Shown here piece by piece: positions 25,911-33,767 of a stretch of 64,000 nt of DNA. The position numbers were made by a program, and so were the translations under genes. Under the pieces are notes generated by a model that saw only the letters and a list, made by a program, of their open reading frames with translations, made no database searches and had not been told where the DNA came from. Origin of the DNA: Ruminococcus sp. GTDB lineage: Bacteria; Bacillota; Clostridia; Oscillospirales; Ruminococcaceae. Numbering within the stretch: the first letter of the stretch is position 1; the number at the start of each line of letters is the position of its first letter. The stretch covers positions 124,001 to 188,000 of the forward strand of contig SVNK01000002.1 of the NCBI GenBank assembly GCA_015066935.1, given 5' to 3'.

Positions 25911-26068
25911 TGTGCGAATTTGCGGATATAAATGCGAAATTTGTGCAAGATAAATAAACTATACTGGCATCTATTGGTTATTTATCCAAAAATCGAAAAA
26001 GCGTACAAAACCACTTGACTTCGTACGAAAAAGCGGTTATAATCATAAATGTAAGAACGCAAATTCGT
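25911..26068. promoter_or_regulatory. Divergent operator array of the lysogeny switch
   Basis: Four related sites: TGCGAATTTGCGG (about 25913), TGCGAAATTTGTGC (about 25931), TACGAAAAAGCGG (about 26023, between -35 and -10 of the early promoter), and minus-strand TACGAATTTGCGT (about 26055). Shared core T(G/A)CGAA-TTTGCG. They are likely bound by the S24 repressor and the Cro-like protein. Confidence 0.65.
26015..26043 (+). promoter_or_regulatory. Early (PR-type) promoter
   Basis: TTGACT (26015-26020), 17 bp, TATAAT (26038-26043), with an operator-like site in the spacer. Confidence 0.85.
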
Positions 26069-26083
26069 ATAAGGAGGTGCAGT

Positions 26084-26290
26084 ATGTACGTAAATCTGTG
26101 TGATCATCTGAAAAAGAAAGGGCTTTCCGTAAATGCAGCGGCTGCTGCTATCGGAATGCCCGAAGCTACATTCAGAACTAAGGTTCAGAACAGAAGTTTC
26201 AGCGTCGAAGAGGCGTTCAGTATCAAAGAAAACCTCTTTCCTGAGCTTGATATTTTCTATCTGTTCAAGCGTGACGAGAAAGGAGAGTGA
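26084..26290 (+). CDS. Cro-like small DNA-binding protein
   Basis: 68 residues: NLCDHLKKKGLSVNAAAAAIGMPEATFRTKVQNRSFSVEEA is split into helices as in short XRE/Cro proteins. First gene of the early operon, facing the repressor across the operators, which is the classical Cro position. ATG 26084 follows AAGGAGG; the upstream in-frame extension reaches into the promoter and is rejected. Confidence 0.75.
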   Translation: MYVNLCDHLKKKGLSVNAAAAAIGMPEATFRTKVQNRSFSVEEAFSIKENLFPELDIFYLFKRDEKGE

Positions 26291-26294
26291 GGAA

Positions 26295-26495
26295 ATGAAA
26301 CGCAATGATTTCTGTATCAACACAAAGGAAAGCGGCTGTGTATGGGGCGAGCTTTCGAACTGGCAGGTTGTAGAGCTTGCAAGGAAGCTTCATCCACTTC
26401 ATCTTCTCGGAATCTATAATGAGTACAACGGCAGGAAGTACGTGGTTCTCAGAGCCGAGGAGTCAGGCATCAACTACATTGTCCAAATAATATGA
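26295..26495 (+). CDS. Small early phage protein, unknown
   Basis: 66 residues (MKRNDFCINTKESGCVWGEL...), with no recognisable domain. It starts 4 nt after the Cro-like gene with AGGAGAG upstream, so it is co-transcribed. Contains two Cys in the N-terminal third and a basic middle segment. A DNA- or host-protein-binding early role is possible; nothing more can be said. Confidence 0.6.
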   Translation: MKRNDFCINTKESGCVWGELSNWQVVELARKLHPLHLLGIYNEYNGRKYVVLRAEESGINYIVQII

Positions 26496-26540
26496 CAACT
26501 GTACAACCATCCGACGAATAGACTTGAAAGAGGTGATAGT

Positions 26541-26786
26541 ATGAAAGACGACATCAGAGACGTGAAAGAAACCGAGACCGAAACTGAACGCATTGTATCA
26601 TACAGAACGGATAAGGCTTTTGTGACGGTACATATCCCCAAACGTACTCCCGAACAGCAGGCAGAGTATGAAAAGAATGTAAGAGCAGCTCTGCGCCGAC
26701 TCTATCATTCAATCACTTCCAAGGGGCTCGACTGGGATGAGCTCGTGAGGAAGCATCGTCCGCCTGCTGAGGGTGAGGGCACATGA
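26541..26786 (+). CDS. Small early phage protein, unknown
   Basis: 81 residues, highly charged (DVKETETETERIV) with a C-terminal helix AALRRLYHSITSKGLDW. ATG 26541 follows AGAGGTGA. Its first half resembles in style the 86-residue protein at 59790 (Glu/Thr-rich start, then IPK-T-EE...), found in conjugative elements, but the similarity is short. Overlaps the next start by 4 nt. Confidence 0.6.
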   Translation: MKDDIRDVKETETETERIVSYRTDKAFVTVHIPKRTPEQQAEYEKNVRAALRRLYHSITSKGLDWDELVRKHRPPAEGEGT

Positions 26787-26935
26787 AAATCTTCTTACTT
26801 ACCCTGTCGGACAGGTGGGGGAACGTTGTTGCAAGGGTTGTGCCTGCATCAGACCTTGCGGCTTCATTGGAGAGCGTCGGTCCCGATGAGAGACTGTTCC
26901 TCTATAATTATTGCGTGATGGGAGGTGATTTGTAA
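26783..26935 (+). CDS. 50-residue early phage protein, unknown
   Basis: MKIFLLTLSDRWGNVVARVV... to GGDL, fully embedded in the early operon: its ATG overlaps the previous stop (ATGA) and its stop overlaps the next ATG (TAATG). That tight coupling on both sides is the main reason to call it real despite its size. Confidence 0.6.
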   Translation: MKIFLLTLSDRWGNVVARVVPASDLAASLESVGPDERLFLYNYCVMGGDL

Positions 26936-27150
26936 TGTTCGATATATTGGTTGATGTCGCTCTGACTGCGGCGGTTGTGATGATTCTTTACGTCATCAGC
27001 GAGAGTTTGTCCCTTTATGAGGAGTACTCTGAACGGAAGACCTCTCGACGGCGTGAGTTCTTCCGGAAAAAAGCCTACGCCGAAATGGACAGGTCCCGTG
27101 CCGAGAAGCTCAACCGTCAGCAGCTCTGGCGGCAGTTCATTCAGAAATGA
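26935..27150 (+). CDS. Small single-pass membrane protein, unknown
   Basis: 71 residues: one N-terminal membrane helix (FDILVDVALTAAVVMILYVI), then a strongly basic, charged helix (KTSRRREFFRKK...). GGAGGTGA precedes the start. The topology would place the basic tail in the cytosol. Early phage membrane proteins of this type can affect host processes or exclude other phages; unproven. Confidence 0.62.
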   Translation: MFDILVDVALTAAVVMILYVISESLSLYEEYSERKTSRRREFFRKKAYAEMDRSRAEKLNRQQLWRQFIQK

Positions 27151-27165
27151 AAGGAGAGTCAAATA

Positions 27166-27411
27166 ATGTGGATTAGCGGCAAATGGTACACAGAACCACA
27201 GGTACAAGCTTATGTTGCAGAGCTTGAAAAGAATGTCATAAAAGCTGAAATCGAAGCTGTCAGGAATTTTGCACTAAGTCTGAAAAACAGGATGCAGCTT
27301 GTTGCTCCGAGTGTATATGCGGCTCCTTTTCGTGCGGTTAGCGTCGGAGACATTGATGAACTTGCGGATTCTGTATGCAAACGACTTGAACAGGGAGTGA
27401 TAAAAATATGA
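27166..27411 (+). CDS. Small early phage protein, unknown
   Basis: 81 residues with a central amphipathic helix (VAELEKNVIKAEIEAVRNFA). AAAGGAGA precedes ATG 27166. The stop overlaps the start of the next gene (ATGA). No domain recognised. Confidence 0.6.
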   Translation: MWISGKWYTEPQVQAYVAELEKNVIKAEIEAVRNFALSLKNRMQLVAPSVYAAPFRAVSVGDIDELADSVCKRLEQGVIKI

Positions 27412-27713
27412 AATTCTATTTAAACTATGACGAAGCGGTATCGTTATTGCCAGACGGCGATGATATACACACTTTTAAAAATGTTCCGTTCGGTTTAATA
27501 GGGGCTGATTGGAGCAGAGAGGATATTCTCAACAAATTAAAAGAAGATGATATTATCATTCAACTCACAGGTGAACAGGCAAAGGCGATGAATCACGGAA
27601 TGTGTGCTTATAACAAAAACGTAAAGGACCGAAGTGATATTTTATTCATCGAAACAGATGAAGAAAAGCTGACCGCTTTTGAGCAAACCCACTCAACCGA
27701 CGGTGAGGGGTGA
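27408..27713 (+). CDS. Small acidic early phage protein, unknown
   Basis: 101 residues, acidic overall, beginning MKFYLNYDEAVSLLPDGDDIHTF. More AT-rich than the structural genes. Overlaps the previous gene by 4 nt. Acidic phage early proteins often mimic DNA or bind host enzymes; that is only a possibility here. Confidence 0.6.
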   Translation: MKFYLNYDEAVSLLPDGDDIHTFKNVPFGLIGADWSREDILNKLKEDDIIIQLTGEQAKAMNHGMCAYNKNVKDRSDILFIETDEEKLTAFEQTHSTDGEG

Positions 27714-27732
27714 GAAAGGAAGATGAGGGGAA

Positions 27733-28035
27733 ATGAAAATAATGGTTGATGTTGGCGACAAAATAAAGGTATCTGCAAAGGTATTGCCGACACATAAAAT
27801 GGATATTGAACCCGAAGATTTGCCTGAATATTTTGAGGGTGAAGTTGTTTCTGTTAGAAAAAATACAAAAGGTTGGTTTTTCAAATTCAAAGTATATGAG
27901 CAATGGTTAAGAGAAGAATTTGACAATGAGTGTGGATATTACACTTCCGCTTATATGGAGTACAAATATTTTACCTTGCCAATGTGTGCAATAGGAAAAA
28001 CCGCCCACCCAACCGAGAATGGCGGTGATACTTAA
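27733..28035 (+). CDS. Small early phage protein, unknown
   Basis: 100 residues, starting MKIMVDVGDKIKVSAKVLP, with a central beta-rich stretch (YFEGEVVSVRKNTKGWFFKFKVY, given in parts) suggesting an SH3/OB-like barrel. GAGGGG upstream. Stop overlaps the next ATG. Confidence 0.58.
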   Translation: MKIMVDVGDKIKVSAKVLPTHKMDIEPEDLPEYFEGEVVSVRKNTKGWFFKFKVYEQWLREEFDNECGYYTSAYMEYKYFTLPMCAIGKTAHPTENGGDT

Positions 28036-28277
28036 TGAGAAAACCTGACCGGTACCGTATTGAAGTAGTGTTCCACTATCCCTCGAACTACGTGCTCAGG
28101 CACACATCCACGGAAATAACGGGAATGCTGGAGCTTGAGACAAAACGCTGTCATATCGAAAGTATTCTTGCAGAGCTGAATGTCAGGTCTTTCAGGATTG
28201 TTGAATGCAGCAACCCTTTGCAGGTTATGAAGGAAATGGAAACGCTTCCCGATTTTTATTTTGAAAATAAGAGGTGA
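28035..28277 (+). CDS. Small early phage protein, unknown
   Basis: 80 residues, MRKPDRYRIEVVFHYPSNYV at the N-terminus; predicted alpha/beta. The start overlaps the preceding stop (TAATG). No family recognised. Confidence 0.58.
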   Translation: MRKPDRYRIEVVFHYPSNYVLRHTSTEITGMLELETKRCHIESILAELNVRSFRIVECSNPLQVMKEMETLPDFYFENKR

Positions 28278-28285
28278 TGAACAGC

Positions 28286-28489
28286 ATGGCTAAGAAGATT
28301 CTTACAGCAGAGCAAATCGAATGGGCATATCATAAGTGGTGTGCGGGATACAGTCAAAAAGAAATTGCAGATGCTTTGTTCGTCGATTCTAAGACCGTAA
28401 ACAGAGCACTGAGGGACAGAAAAAGAGTCCGTCCAAGGCTTGTGTATAATTTCAGTAAGGAGAATAATAATGAACGCACTCAGACTTGA
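28286..28489 (+). CDS. Small helix-turn-helix protein
   Basis: 67 residues. YSQKEIADALFVDSKTVNRALR is a clear HTH of the resolvase/sigma-like type, followed by a basic tail RDRKRVRPR. ATG 28286 has GAGGTG 9 nt upstream. Could be an early regulator, excisionase or directionality factor; its size and basic character fit the last, but this is inference. Confidence 0.65.
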   Translation: MAKKILTAEQIEWAYHKWCAGYSQKEIADALFVDSKTVNRALRDRKRVRPRLVYNFSKENNNERTQT

Positions 28490-28784
28490 CAGATTTCAGG
28501 TGAGCGAAATCGAAATCGAAAACACTCTCGAAGCCTTGCAGAATGAAGTCGGCGGATACATTGAGGTCGTAATGCTGTCGGACAAGGCGGCAATGATTGT
28601 CAATGAGGAGGGACTGCTGCTCGGACTGTCTCCCAACGTGATCGCCTCAGCTGCTGCCGGTACTCTGATTGTCGGCAATGCTCTTATTGTCGGTGTGGAC
28701 GGCGAGGACTTCACGGACGTTCCGTCTGATATCATTAACAGGATAAAGAAAAAGCTCCCCGAAGGGAGCATAAGTAAAATATAA
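28470..28784 (+). CDS. DUF3846-type phage protein
   Basis: 104 residues. The pattern NTLEALQNEVGGYIEVVML, NEEGLLLGLSPN, and GTLIVGNALIVGVDGEDF is that of DUF3846, common in phages and conjugative elements, often near replication genes and with no known activity. ATG 28470 follows AAGGAG and overlaps the end of the HTH gene in another frame. Confidence 0.75.
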   Translation: MNALRLDRFQVSEIEIENTLEALQNEVGGYIEVVMLSDKAAMIVNEEGLLLGLSPNVIASAAAGTLIVGNALIVGVDGEDFTDVPSDIINRIKKKLPEGSISKI

Positions 28785-28819
28785 TGTCTATGGGTACATT
28801 GTACCATAAAGGAGTAAAA

Positions 28820-28990
28820 ATGTCAATATATGAAAAAGCTGCGGCGATTGCGGACAAGCTTACGGATATTCTCCGAAGTCTTCCACCCTCGCCCGATATT
28901 CCCAGACGGACTATTCTTCCGTCTGACATTACTAAATCAACTGACGACGAAATCAATTTTTTCTATCGGAAGGTGTGTACAGATGAGTGA
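28820..28990 (+). CDS. Small early phage protein, unknown
   Basis: 56 residues, MSIYEKAAAIADKLTDILRS..., an N-terminal helix followed by a Pro-rich stretch. ATG 28820 with AAAGGAG is preferred over 28784. Overlaps the next gene by 8 bp. Confidence 0.55.
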   Translation: MSIYEKAAAIADKLTDILRSLPPSPDIPRRTILPSDITKSTDDEINFFYRKVCTDE

Positions 28991-29528
28991 AAAAACACAT
29001 TGGAAGAAAATGACTAACCCCAATTATATGGGCGATTATTCTATTCCCGAGGGCTATGACCTCATTGCGACTATTGATTATGTTGCACAGGAAAAGGTTG
29101 TAGGAGTCGGAGGCAAGTCCGAAATGGAGGTCGTTGCACACTTCTCCGACGGAAATAAGCCTCTGATTCTGAATAAGACAAACATGAAAACTATCCAGAA
29201 GATATACAAGACTCCGTATATCGAGGACTGGAAAGGCAGAAAAATTCAGATTTACTATGACCCCACTGTCAAGTTCGGGCGTGATACGGTCGGAGGACTC
29301 CGCATCAGAGACTTTATCCCTGCTCAGAAGGAGATTTCACTGATATGCAGCGACTGCGGAAAGAGTATCGGTCCTGCATACGGAAAGAGTGCCGAATGGG
29401 TGTCAATGTACACTCACAAAAGCTACGGCAAGGAGCTTTGTGCGGTCTGTGCTCAGAAGCTCAAGGAAAAGCTTGACGCATCGAAGGCTCCCGATCCGCT
29501 TAACAATAAAAAGGAGGAAAATGTCTAA
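28983..29528 (+). CDS. Phage protein with C-terminal zinc ribbon
   Basis: 181 residues. An N-terminal beta-rich domain (about 20-110) with VAQEKVVGVGGKSEMEVVAHF, and a C-terminal zinc ribbon (CSDCGKSIGP ... CAVCAQK). It lies directly before the SbcC-like ATPase (0 nt gap), in the recombination module, so it probably handles ssDNA or assists that ATPase. Family not recognised by name. Confidence 0.68.
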   Translation: MSEKTHWKKMTNPNYMGDYSIPEGYDLIATIDYVAQEKVVGVGGKSEMEVVAHFSDGNKPLILNKTNMKTIQKIYKTPYIEDWKGRKIQIYYDPTVKFGRDTVGGLRIRDFIPAQKEISLICSDCGKSIGPAYGKSAEWVSMYTHKSYGKELCAVCAQKLKEKLDASKAPDPLNNKKEENV

Positions 29529-30962
29529 ATGAAAACCACAAAAATCAGGATAAAGAATCTTTTCGGCATTACCGAAACAGAACTTGACGGACGTTCTGTT
29601 GAGATTACGGGTGCTAACGGAGTCGGAAAAACTTCTGTGATAGATGCGTTCCGATACGCACTCACTAATCAGTCTGACCGCAGTATAATTGTCCACAATG
29701 GCGAAAAAGAGGGCGAAATCATCATAGAAACCGATACGGGACTGAGTATAGACCGCCGTAAGCGTACAGAACAGGCTGATTACAAGTCTGTAAAGGAAAA
29801 CGGCAGAGAAGTGATGTCTCCGGAGAGCTTTCTGAAACAGCTGTTTTCTCCGCTTCAGCTTGACCCCGTATCGTTTACGCTGATGAGTGCGAAAGAGAAG
29901 AACCGTGCGATTCTTGACCTTGTTGAGTTCGATTGGGACCTTAATTTCATCCGTGAGAAGTTCGGCGAAATACCTGACTGGATTAATTATGACCAGAATA
30001 TTCTTCAGGTGTTGAGTGATATGCAGTCAGAGAACGGTGAGTGGTTCAAGGAACGTCAGAACATCAACCGTGACATCCGTAACGAAACTGCATTTATAGG
30101 TGACATTGCAAAGGATATTCCTGCAAACTATCAGGCTGAAATCTGGGAAAAATACGACCTCGGAGCGTCGTATAAGAAGCTCGAACAGATGAAAGAGTTT
30201 AACAGCCGCATCGAGCGTGCAAAGCTTTTCCGCAGCAGCTATGATGCTAAGCTAAGACAGCTCGAAGCCGATAAAATGATTACGGTTTCAGCTGAGGAAA
30301 AGGCTGTTGCATCAGAACGTGAAAAACTCCTTTCCGATATTGAGCGTATGAAAACGGAGATAAAAGCCTGTGAGGAAAAGCTGTCGGGACTCTCGGACAA
30401 GCTTGCGGACAAGAAAGCACTTGCAGAGAGCAAATTCAATGAAGCCAGAACAAAGCTCGATGCCGATATGAGCCTTGCGGATGAGTATATGGACAAACAG
30501 CCTCTTGATTGTTCTGAGCTCCAGTCTGAGCTTGACAATGCCGAAGCTATGAAACGTCACCTCAATGAGTACAACCGCATGAAGTCCATGCAGGAGGAAG
30601 TTGAGAAGCTTCAGGAGATTTCTGCGGAGTATACCAGAAAGATTGAGCTTGCAAGAGCATTGCCCGGAATTATACTCGAAAATGCACATATTCCCATTGA
30701 CGGACTTACCGTAAAGGACGGCGTTCCGCTTATCAATGGTCTTCCTGTCTCAAATCTCTCCGAGGGCGAGCAGCTCAGTCTCTGCGTTGACGTTGCACTT
30801 TCGAAGCCTAACGGATTGCAGATTATACTTATCGACGGAACAGAGAAACTGACATCGGAAAATCGTGATAAGCTGTACAGCAAATGTCATGAAAAGGGTG
30901 TGCAGTTCATTGCAACCAGAACGACCGATGACTCTGAAATGAAGGTGACATACCTTGAATAA
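29529..30962 (+). CDS. SbcC/RecN-like AAA ATPase
   Basis: 477 residues with an ABC/SMC-type split: Walker A GANGVGKTSVIDAFRYAL (about 30-47), a central coiled coil (about 230-370), the signature LSEGEQLSLCVDVAL and Walker B LQIILIDG near the C-terminus. No zinc hook is obvious. In phages this ATPase is paired with an exonuclease, here the next gene, for end processing and recombination. It overlaps that gene by 8 nt. Confidence 0.85.
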   Translation: MKTTKIRIKNLFGITETELDGRSVEITGANGVGKTSVIDAFRYALTNQSDRSIIVHNGEKEGEIIIETDTGLSIDRRKRTEQADYKSVKENGREVMSPESFLKQLFSPLQLDPVSFTLMSAKEKNRAILDLVEFDWDLNFIREKFGEIPDWINYDQNILQVLSDMQSENGEWFKERQNINRDIRNETAFIGDIAKDIPANYQAEIWEKYDLGASYKKLEQMKEFNSRIERAKLFRSSYDAKLRQLEADKMITVSAEEKAVASEREKLLSDIERMKTEIKACEEKLSGLSDKLADKKALAESKFNEARTKLDADMSLADEYMDKQPLDCSELQSELDNAEAMKRHLNEYNRMKSMQEEVEKLQEISAEYTRKIELARALPGIILENAHIPIDGLTVKDGVPLINGLPVSNLSEGEQLSLCVDVALSKPNGLQIILIDGTEKLTSENRDKLYSKCHEKGVQFIATRTTDDSEMKVTYLE

Positions 30963-31758
30963 CCACAATCTTACTGCCGAGAACTACTTCTCTCCCGAAA
31001 ACAATATGCGGTACATGAGCTCATCGCAGTTCGGGAGCTTCCTCAGATGCGAGGCGGCAGCTCTGGCTGAGCTTCGGGGAGAGTATGAGAGAACCGTTAC
31101 CGACGCAATGCTCATCGGCTCGTATGTGGACGCTCATTTTGAGGGAACGCTTGATATTTTCAAGGCTCAGCATCCCGAAATCTATACCCGCAGCGGAGAA
31201 CTCCGTGCCCAGTATCGTCATGCGGAAACCATAATCAATCGTGTGGAGCGTGATGAACTTTTTATGCGGTATATGTCGGGACGCAAGCAGGTTATAATGG
31301 TCGGGGAAATTGCGGGAGTCCCGTTCAAAATCAAGGTGGACAGTCTCCACGATGAAGCAATAGTTGACCTCAAGGTAGTAAAGGCCTTCGCTCTGATTTG
31401 GAACCCCGAAAAGAAAATGAAGCAGCACTTTGTTTTCTTCTGGGGCTATGACAGACAGGGTGCGGTTTACCGTGAAATTGTCAGACAGAATACAGGCAGG
31501 ACGCTGCCGTTCTATATAGACGCCGTTACCAAGGAGAAGCCTCAGCCTGATTTGCAGCTCTACTGGCTTCCGGATGAGGACATGGACAACGCTCTGAATG
31601 AGGTCGTTTCGCTTGCACCGAGATTCCGCATGATTAAAGAGGGAAAACTCACTCCGCAGAGGTGCGGAAAATGCGATTATTGTCGGTTCACAAAGGTTCT
31701 GACGGGTCCCGTCAACATTCACGAGGAAATGGAGGTCTACGAAGTTGAGCAGCCGTGA
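30955..31758 (+). CDS. PD-(D/E)XK exonuclease (RecE/DUF3799-like)
   Basis: 267 residues. MSSSQFGSFLRCEAAALAEL is the typical start of RecB/Cas4-type nucleases; IDLKVV-type core is seen as KVDSLHDEAIVDLKVVKAF; the C-terminal CGKCDYC with the early Cys suggests an iron-sulfur cluster as in Cas4/AddB. It should resect phage DNA ends with the upstream ATPase. TTG start overlapping the preceding stop, with GAAGGTGA upstream. Confidence 0.82.
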   Translation: MNNHNLTAENYFSPENNMRYMSSSQFGSFLRCEAAALAELRGEYERTVTDAMLIGSYVDAHFEGTLDIFKAQHPEIYTRSGELRAQYRHAETIINRVERDELFMRYMSGRKQVIMVGEIAGVPFKIKVDSLHDEAIVDLKVVKAFALIWNPEKKMKQHFVFFWGYDRQGAVYREIVRQNTGRTLPFYIDAVTKEKPQPDLQLYWLPDEDMDNALNEVVSLAPRFRMIKEGKLTPQRCGKCDYCRFTKVLTGPVNIHEEMEVYEVEQP

Positions 31759-32299
31759 TGAAAAACTGGAATTCATGAAAAAGGTCACTATTCTTGTGGA
31801 TACCCGTGAAAAGAAAAACGAGCATATTATTGAGGCTCTGGACAATCTCGGCGTTATGCACGAAAGCAGAAAGCTCGATTACGGCGATTACAGCTTCACT
31901 ATCGAGAACAGGGACTTCTCACGTTCCTGCATCATCGAGAGAAAGGCTGACGTCGATGAGCTCTACAACAATATTACCACTGACCGTCAGCGTATCGAAA
32001 AGGAGTTCGACACGATTGCAAGGAACGCAGTACAGTGTCGTCTGCTGATTGAGAACGTCTCTGGATGGGTGTCGCTCAGAGGGTACACTCTCCCCGAGCT
32101 TACCGCCGATAAGCAGGGGCGCAAGGTCAGAAACATCGGCGAAACCGTTCATAATACGCTGAAATCGTGGCAGTGCGGAAACCGCTACGGCTTCGGAGTT
32201 GAATTCTCTCCCGACAAACAGCACTCCGCACTGATGATGCTCGATATTTTCTTCTGGTTCTGGCGTAACTACAAGCAGCAGACTGCTCCGAGGAGGTAA
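31745..32299 (+). CDS. ERCC4-family nuclease
   Basis: 184 residues. The motif VDTREKKNEH ... KLDYGDYSF ... CIIERKADVDELYNNI with TTDRQRIEKEF is the ERCC4/XPF catalytic core (the ERK-x3-D triad). Acts on branched or flapped DNA; in phages such proteins resolve recombination intermediates. Starts at TTG 31745 with GGAGGT 8 nt upstream and overlaps the exonuclease gene. A shorter start at ATG 31775 is possible. Confidence 0.87.
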   Translation: MSSRDEKLEFMKKVTILVDTREKKNEHIIEALDNLGVMHESRKLDYGDYSFTIENRDFSRSCIIERKADVDELYNNITTDRQRIEKEFDTIARNAVQCRLLIENVSGWVSLRGYTLPELTADKQGRKVRNIGETVHNTLKSWQCGNRYGFGVEFSPDKQHSALMMLDIFFWFWRNYKQQTAPRR

Positions 32300-32301
32300 G
32301 T

Positions 32302-32538
32302 ATGGGAAACAGAATACCGCTTGAAAAGGCTGTAAGGATGGCGAGGATTGCTCCCTGTGAGGACATCTACACAACAAATAATCCCTACGGTTTCAGGATA
32401 AATGTCAATCACCCCAGAATCAGACCCCTTTATCAGCGCTATAAGGAGCACATCGGAGAACGTATCCTCTCCGATAATCAGCGCAGACACTTCGAACTCC
32501 TTATCTTTGAACTCATGGAAAGAAGGAAAATCACATGA
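32302..32538 (+). CDS. Small phage protein, unknown
   Basis: 78 residues, basic (MGNRIPLEKAVRMARIAPCEDIY...), starting directly after the ERCC4 gene with AGGAGGTAAGT. Predicted helical with a C-terminal basic helix. No family recognised; position suggests a recombination or replication accessory. Confidence 0.6.
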   Translation: MGNRIPLEKAVRMARIAPCEDIYTTNNPYGFRINVNHPRIRPLYQRYKEHIGERILSDNQRRHFELLIFELMERRKIT

Positions 32539-32624
32539 AACATGAAAAGTTTTCCGTTATTCAACGGGTTTGCGTTTAAAAATTCCCTTTTTCGGGACTA
32601 TTACAAAATACGGAGGTATAATTT

Positions 32625-32990
32625 ATGGTCGAAACAAAAAGCATTCTTGAAATGGCTCAGGGAGCTATCATGGAACAGGTGAATCTGGAGGTCTCAAAGA
32701 TTGTCGATAATATCCTCGACCTCAACACCGAGCCCAAGAAAAAGCGTACACTTACTCTTACGGTGGACTTCGTTCCGAACAGCGACCGTTCTCAGGTAGT
32801 TATCAACGCTACCGCAAAGAGCAAACTTCTCCCGAACAACGCCGTTCAGACCACTCTTTATGTCGGAGCCGACGCTTCCACAGGAGAAATTCAGGCTGTT
32901 GAAATGGTGCCGCAGGTTCCCGGACAGCAGAGCTTCGACGGTACGGTTCAGGAAGAGCCGAAAATACTTAAAATTGCAGGAGGTATGTAA
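32625..32990 (+). CDS. Conserved phage replication-region protein
   Basis: 121 residues: N-terminal helix (ILEMAQGAIMEQVNLEVSKIVDNI) and a beta-rich half (RTLTLTVDFVPNSDRSQVVI). This gene commonly lies next to a DUF2303-like gene in clostridial and Listeria phages; it may bind ssDNA. Function unproven. CGGAGG precedes ATG 32625. Confidence 0.65.
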   Translation: MVETKSILEMAQGAIMEQVNLEVSKIVDNILDLNTEPKKKRTLTLTVDFVPNSDRSQVVINATAKSKLLPNNAVQTTLYVGADASTGEIQAVEMVPQVPGQQSFDGTVQEEPKILKIAGGM

Positions 32991-32992
32991 TT

Positions 32993-33709
32993 ATGGACAG
33001 AACAGCAATCGAAAAAATTGTGGAGCTTGGTGCTCCGAACATCATTAGTGCCGATAACGGACACACGTATTCGGACAAGCCGCTTCACGTTATCGAAGCT
33101 CCGAGAACAGCAACGCTCTTTTTCCATACGCTTGACGGACTTGTTCAGGTTCTCACAGCAGAACATCAGCGAATTTCGGCTCCGATTCTTGTAAACGTGT
33201 TCGATGAAGAAAACATTATCGTTTATTCGGCAATTGATTATGACGACAGAAAACGTGAAACCCCGTATAAGGTCAATGCCGAGCTTGTGGAGATTCCTTT
33301 CAACCGCCGACTTGATTACGAGCAGATGATGATTACACTGAAATCAAAGTTCGTTGAAACTCCCGAGCTCCTTGAACTTGTAAAGCTTCTTGGCAGCATT
33401 ACCGAGGAGAATAGTGCTGCTGTTTCCGATGACGGCTTCACGCAGTCCGTTGTAGTCCGCAAAGGTATTGCACTGAAGGAAGGCAAAACCGTTCAGCCGA
33501 TTGTGAAGCTTAAGCCATATCGTACTTTCAACGAGGTTGAACAGCCCGAAAGTGAGTTCCTGCTCAGACTTTCCGACGGTGCTCAGGTTGCTCTTTACGA
33601 AGCCGACGGCGGTGCATGGAAGCTGACCGCACGCAGAAATATTGCAGACTACCTGAGAAAACAGCTTGCTGCACTTATTGATGACGGCATAGTTATTGTT
33701 GTGGAATGA
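32993..33709 (+). CDS. DUF2303 (YfdQ)-like phage protein
   Basis: 238 residues. The C-terminal block EQPESEFLLRLSDGAQVALYEADGGAWKL is the recognisable signature of the DUF2303/YfdQ group. Paired with the preceding gene by 2 nt. In E. coli YfdQ has been tied to prophage physiology; in this phage a replication or recombination accessory is the best guess. Confidence 0.7.
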   Translation: MDRTAIEKIVELGAPNIISADNGHTYSDKPLHVIEAPRTATLFFHTLDGLVQVLTAEHQRISAPILVNVFDEENIIVYSAIDYDDRKRETPYKVNAELVEIPFNRRLDYEQMMITLKSKFVETPELLELVKLLGSITEENSAAVSDDGFTQSVVVRKGIALKEGKTVQPIVKLKPYRTFNEVEQPESEFLLRLSDGAQVALYEADGGAWKLTARRNIADYLRKQLAALIDDGIVIVVE

Positions 33710-33767
33710 TTACTTATCCCGACGGGCGGCATAGTCCGTCCCGAGGGAACACAAAGGAAGTGGTTCA

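Noticed and set aside
33710..33767. Terminator between the DUF2303-like and replication genes
   Set aside because: The GACGGGCGG/CCGTCCCG hairpin has no T-run and would split an early operon.
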